Positions 61,435 to 64,000 of a stretch of 64,000 nucleotides of DNA are shown one piece after another. The notes under the pieces were generated by a model that saw nothing but the letters and a program-made list of their open reading frames with translations, did no database searches and was not told the origin of the DNA. The DNA is from Rhizobiales bacterium SYSU XM002. Its GTDB lineage: Bacteria; Pseudomonadota; Alphaproteobacteria; Rhizobiales; Beijerinckiaceae. The stretch is taken from NCBI GenBank assembly GCA_009846685.1, contig VWVY01000007.1:1-64000 (forward strand), given 5' to 3'. The position numbers and the translations under genes were made by a program. How positions within the stretch are numbered: position 1 is the first letter of the stretch; each line of letters begins with the position of its first letter.

Positions 61435-63420
61435 GTGACGCTTTCGGTTCCGAAGAATTCGGTTTCTCGCTACCTGACGATCCGGTCGATGGTCGTCGGC
61501 CTTTCCATTATCGGCATCGCCGCCACTCTGGCGGTGGCCTGGATCGGTTACCGATCCGCTTCGGTAATCGAGAACCTGAGCAAGCGGCAGACCCAATATT
61601 CGATGGTCGAGGACCGGATCGGGCAATTGCATCGGCAGTTGCTGCTGGCACGGCGGTCCGAGAAGGACTTCATTATCCGCAAGGACGAGAAATACGTTGC
61701 CGCGAACGGCGATGCGATGATGGGCGCCGCCGATGCGTTGGGTTTCCTCAAGGAGCAGTCGGTCGAAGTCATGCCGCAGCTGGTTGGCCCCTTCAAGGAC
61801 ATCGAGCCGTTCCTCAAGGCGTATGAGGATGCGTTTGCGGATCTCGCCGCCATCAGCATCGCGCTTGGTCTCAACGAGAAGCTCGGCCTCGAGGGCAAGC
61901 TCCGGGCTGCCGTTCATGAAGCCGAGGAAGCCGTGCGCGCTGCGGACCGGCCCGATCTCACCACGCTCATCCTGATGATGCGCCGGCACGAGAAGGACTT
62001 CATGCTTCGTGGCGCCGTGCGGTACCGGGAGGATCTCCATAAGCGCGTGAAGGAGTTCGAGGGCAGCCTGCCTTCGCTCAACGATCCGGCGCTCGCCGAG
62101 CGCATCCGGACGCGTATCGCGGATTATCGCGCGGCGTTCGACGCCTATGTCGAAGGCTCGCTCAAGAAAGCTAACACGACCACGGCTCTGTCCGATGCCT
62201 ATGCCCGCATGGAGCCCGCGCTCGCACAGATCGACAAGGTCGTTGACGAGCATCTCAAGACATTGCGTGCCGAGGTCACCGAACAGCGCGACGTTCAGAA
62301 TCAGCTGAAACTGGTTGCCATTGCCGCAATCATCGGTGTGCTGGTGGTGCTTGCCTTCCTGATCGCCCGGAGCATTACCTCGCCGATCGGCGCGATGGCA
62401 GGGGCGATGCGCCGGATCGCCGGCGGCGATCTATCCGTCGATATTCCAGGGCGCGAGCGCCGGGATGAAATCAGGGCCATGTCTGATGCGCTGGTGCTGT
62501 TCCGCGACAACGCGCTCGAAAACGAGCGACTGAAGGCCAATCTCTCCGTCGAGGAAGCCAAGCGGATCGAGCGGCACAAGGCGCTTGAAACCGCGCTCGC
62601 CCGCTTCGAGCAGGGCGCCGGCTCCGTGATGGCCACGGTCGCCTCGGCAGCCCATGAATTGCAGGCTGCCGCGCAGGTGATGACCGAGGCGGCGTCCGAG
62701 GTCATGATCCAGAGCACGACGGTTGCCTCCGCGGCAACGCAGGCCGCGACCAATGTGCAGAATGTCGCCGCCGCCGGCGAAGAGCTTTCGACCTCGACCT
62801 CGTCAATTCTCCAGCAGGTCGAGGTGTCGCGGACGATCACGAAGCAGGCGAGCGACGATGCACAGGCCAGCGGCGAGATGATCCGCGAGCTTGCCCAGTC
62901 AGCCGGACAAATCGGCCAGATCGTCGACCTGATCCGTGGCATCGCGTCACAGACCAATCTTCTGGCGCTGAACGCGACCATCGAAGCGGCGCGTGCCGGC
63001 GAGGCCGGCAGGGGGTTCGCGGTTGTCGCATCCGAGGTCAAGGAACTCGCCGGGCAAACCAGCCGCGCAACCAACGAAATCTCCGACGCGATCAGCTCGA
63101 TTCAGGGCGCCACGCACAGGGCTGTCCAGTCGATCGACAATATCATCAACACAATTCAAGAGGTCGGAAACCTGTCGGAGCAGATCGCCCTGACGATGAG
63201 CGAGCAGCGCAGCGCCACGCAGGAAATCGCGCGGAACGTCCAGCAGGCAGCAAACGGTACGGGTGAGGTTTCCGAATCGATCACTCAGGTTTCAACAGCG
63301 GCGACGTCGTCGGGGTCGGCAGCGGAGCAGGTCCTATCGGCGGCGGCCGATCTGGCTCGGCAGTCAGAAAACCTGCGCCAGGAGGTCGATCAACTCTTCC
63401 TAGACGCAAGAGCAGCCTGA
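61435..63420 (+). CDS. Methyl-accepting chemotaxis protein with HBM-type sensor
   Basis: 661 aa. First membrane helix [20 protein letters not shown] near residue 19, then a helical periplasmic sensor with two EKDF motifs ([15 protein letters not shown] and [15 protein letters not shown]), which mark helical bimodular domains known to bind organic acids. The second helix is near 290, then HAMP ([20 protein letters not shown]) and the signalling tip [21 protein letters not shown] start at GTG behind TGGGGA; the longer open frame runs back through phnC. It is divergent from phn, not obviously in its pathway. Confidence 0.9.
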   Translation: MTLSVPKNSVSRYLTIRSMVVGLSIIGIAATLAVAWIGYRSASVIENLSKRQTQYSMVEDRIGQLHRQLLLARRSEKDFIIRKDEKYVAANGDAMMGAADALGFLKEQSVEVMPQLVGPFKDIEPFLKAYEDAFADLAAISIALGLNEKLGLEGKLRAAVHEAEEAVRAADRPDLTTLILMMRRHEKDFMLRGAVRYREDLHKRVKEFEGSLPSLNDPALAERIRTRIADYRAAFDAYVEGSLKKANTTTALSDAYARMEPALAQIDKVVDEHLKTLRAEVTEQRDVQNQLKLVAIAAIIGVLVVLAFLIARSITSPIGAMAGAMRRIAGGDLSVDIPGRERRDEIRAMSDALVLFRDNALENERLKANLSVEEAKRIERHKALETALARFEQGAGSVMATVASAAHELQAAAQVMTEAASEVMIQSTTVASAATQAATNVQNVAAAGEELSTSTSSILQQVEVSRTITKQASDDAQASGEMIRELAQSAGQIGQIVDLIRGIASQTNLLALNATIEAARAGEAGRGFAVVASEVKELAGQTSRATNEISDAISSIQGATHRAVQSIDNIINTIQEVGNLSEQIALTMSEQRSATQEIARNVQQAANGTGEVSESITQVSTAATSSGSAAEQVLSAAADLARQSENLRQEVDQLFLDARAA

Positions 63421-63439
63421 CTGCCGGCTTCGCGGTCAG

Positions 63440-63459
63440 GTTCGGGCTGTTGCCCGAAC
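63440..63459 (+). other. Hairpin just after the chemoreceptor gene
   Basis: GTTCGGGC-TGTT-GCCCGAAC forms a perfect 8-bp stem with a 4-base loop, 20 bases past the stop codon. There is no T-run, so it is more likely a stabilising 3' hairpin than the terminator, which follows 53 bases on. Confidence 0.45.
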
Positions 63460-63511
63460 AGCTCGCGGAAGTCGGCTGCATGACGCGAAGAGGGCACACG
63501 GAAATCGACAA

Positions 63512-63534
63512 GACCGGCCTCTGGGTCGGTTTTT
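63512..63534 (+). terminator. Rho-independent terminator of the chemoreceptor gene
   Basis: ACCGGCC-TCTG-GGTCGGT gives a 7-bp stem with one G-U, followed directly by TTTT, so a five-T run. It lies 92 bases after the receptor stop. Confidence 0.7.
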
Positions 63535-63786
63535 ATGTGTCGATACATGCCTGCGAAGTGAAACGCCCCGAGTTTCCTGGACGCTTCGAACGTCCGGTTT
63601 TGGTCCGCGATCTTGAAATCATGAGCGACCATTTTACGGGCACTTCGCCATCATTTGAATGCGCGGCCGCCCAGACTCGGGGATACCGGTTCAATGAATA
63701 CGGCCGGGACAAGAAGCAACCCGGCCTCCTGTTGCACGGCAGGGATGCGCTGCCTCCCCGATCATCTCTCGGCAGAAGTCCTGAAC
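63535..63786. other. Gene-free stretch between the chemoreceptor and SDR genes
   Basis: Short open frames exist on both strands but show no ribosome site or family resemblance. I see no RNA gene or repeat here. Confidence 0.4.
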
Positions 63787-64000
63787 CTAGAGACCGTTAA
63801 GTGCCTTGAACGTAGCAGCAAACCGCCCCTCGACTTCGGCATTGCGCAGGAATTTTACGCGCTGCACAACGATTTCGGCTGGCGTCTCCGCCTGCACCAT
63901 CAAGGCGTAGGATTCGTCGATGAATTCGGCGAGAGGCAGGAACATTTCGATTTTCTCTTGCCCCGGCGTGAGGCTGGTCCGCACAGCCGGTGGCGCCCAA
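63787..64000 (-). CDS. Short-chain dehydrogenase, C-terminal fragment (cut by window edge)
   Basis: The last 70 codons of a gene running off the right edge. APPAVRTSLTPGQE and FIDESYALM, then VVQRVKFLRNAEVEGRFAAT, resemble the C-terminus of DltE-like SDR proteins (PP..T.L and the VKFLRNAE tail). The Rossmann motif and catalytic residues lie outside the window, so activity cannot be judged. Confidence 0.7.
   Translation of the reverse strand, partial: WAPPAVRTSLTPGQEKIEMFLPLAEFIDESYALMVQAETPAEIVVQRVKFLRNAEVEGRFAATFKALNGL

Noticed and set aside
63440-63459. The 8-bp hairpin as the chemoreceptor terminator
   Set aside because: It has no T-run; a stem followed by five T lies further on at 63512-63534.
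63450-63800. A 116-codon plus-strand open frame after the chemoreceptor
   Set aside because: It begins inside a hairpin, crosses a rho-independent terminator and shows no family resemblance.
1-64000. CRISPR arrays, rRNA genes or a prophage
   Set aside because: No regularly spaced repeats, rRNA-like sequence or phage structural genes were seen on reading through the window.

Overview
The window is a GC-rich stretch of a bacterial chromosome, most likely from an alphaproteobacterium near the Hyphomicrobiales (Rhizobiales). Pointers are a LexA box of the alphaproteobacterial type (GTTC-N7-GTTC), a dnaE2/imuAB mutagenesis cassette, solute-binding-protein transporters (TRAP and TTT) and a phnCDE-GHIJKLMN operon. 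The taxonomic call is inference from gene content.

Region 1 (1-11056) is an RNA-repair island. After the truncated end of an IS3-family element comes rtcR, which encodes a sigma-54 activator with a ligand-sensing domain. Divergently, behind a -24/-12 type promoter, lies one operon: rsr (the bacterial Ro60 protein), a spacer folding into four tandem Y-RNA-like units, rtcB and rtcA (RNA ligase and RNA 3'-phosphate cyclase), then hen1 and pnkp (RNA 3'-terminal 2'-O-methyltransferase and kinase-phosphatase-ligase). The fourth Y RNA holds a circularly permuted tRNA-like module with a paired acceptor stem followed by A-CCA. Two RNA-sealing systems and the Ro/Y RNA system thus share one promoter. 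Downstream is a cluster of TTCCCTG/CAGGGAA repeats.

Region 2 (11057-36016) is a catabolic and transport region with two similar modules. Each has a DUF6282 amidohydrolase-like protein, an HpcH/HpaI aldolase and a cupin-like protein, with an IclR regulator and a TRAP transporter nearby. Around them are a BKACE-type beta-keto acid cleavage enzyme, an enoyl-CoA hydratase-like protein, two SDRs, a methyltransferase, an NTF2-like protein, a quinone reductase, a zinc-type dehydrogenase and a split tripartite tricarboxylate transporter. Five near-identical 15-bp palindromes (TTCCGC-N3-GCGGAA type) lie in four divergent intergenic regions and mark a local regulon. The substrate is unknown.

Region 3 (36017-43194) has a four-gene Csu-type chaperone-usher pilus operon and a FAD monooxygenase closely resembling 3-hydroxybenzoate 4-monooxygenase.

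Region 4 (43191-49733) has the SOS mutagenesis cassette imuA-imuB-dnaE2, with a LexA box across the imuA start, and an L,D-transpeptidase-like lipoprotein with an altered active site.

Region 5 (49875-61127) is a phosphonate uptake and C-P lyase operon, phnC-D-E-E-G-H-I-J-K-L-acetyltransferase-M-N-DUF1045, all on the minus strand. Region 6 (61128-64000) has a chemoreceptor with an HBM-type sensor, its terminator and the 3' end of an SDR gene.
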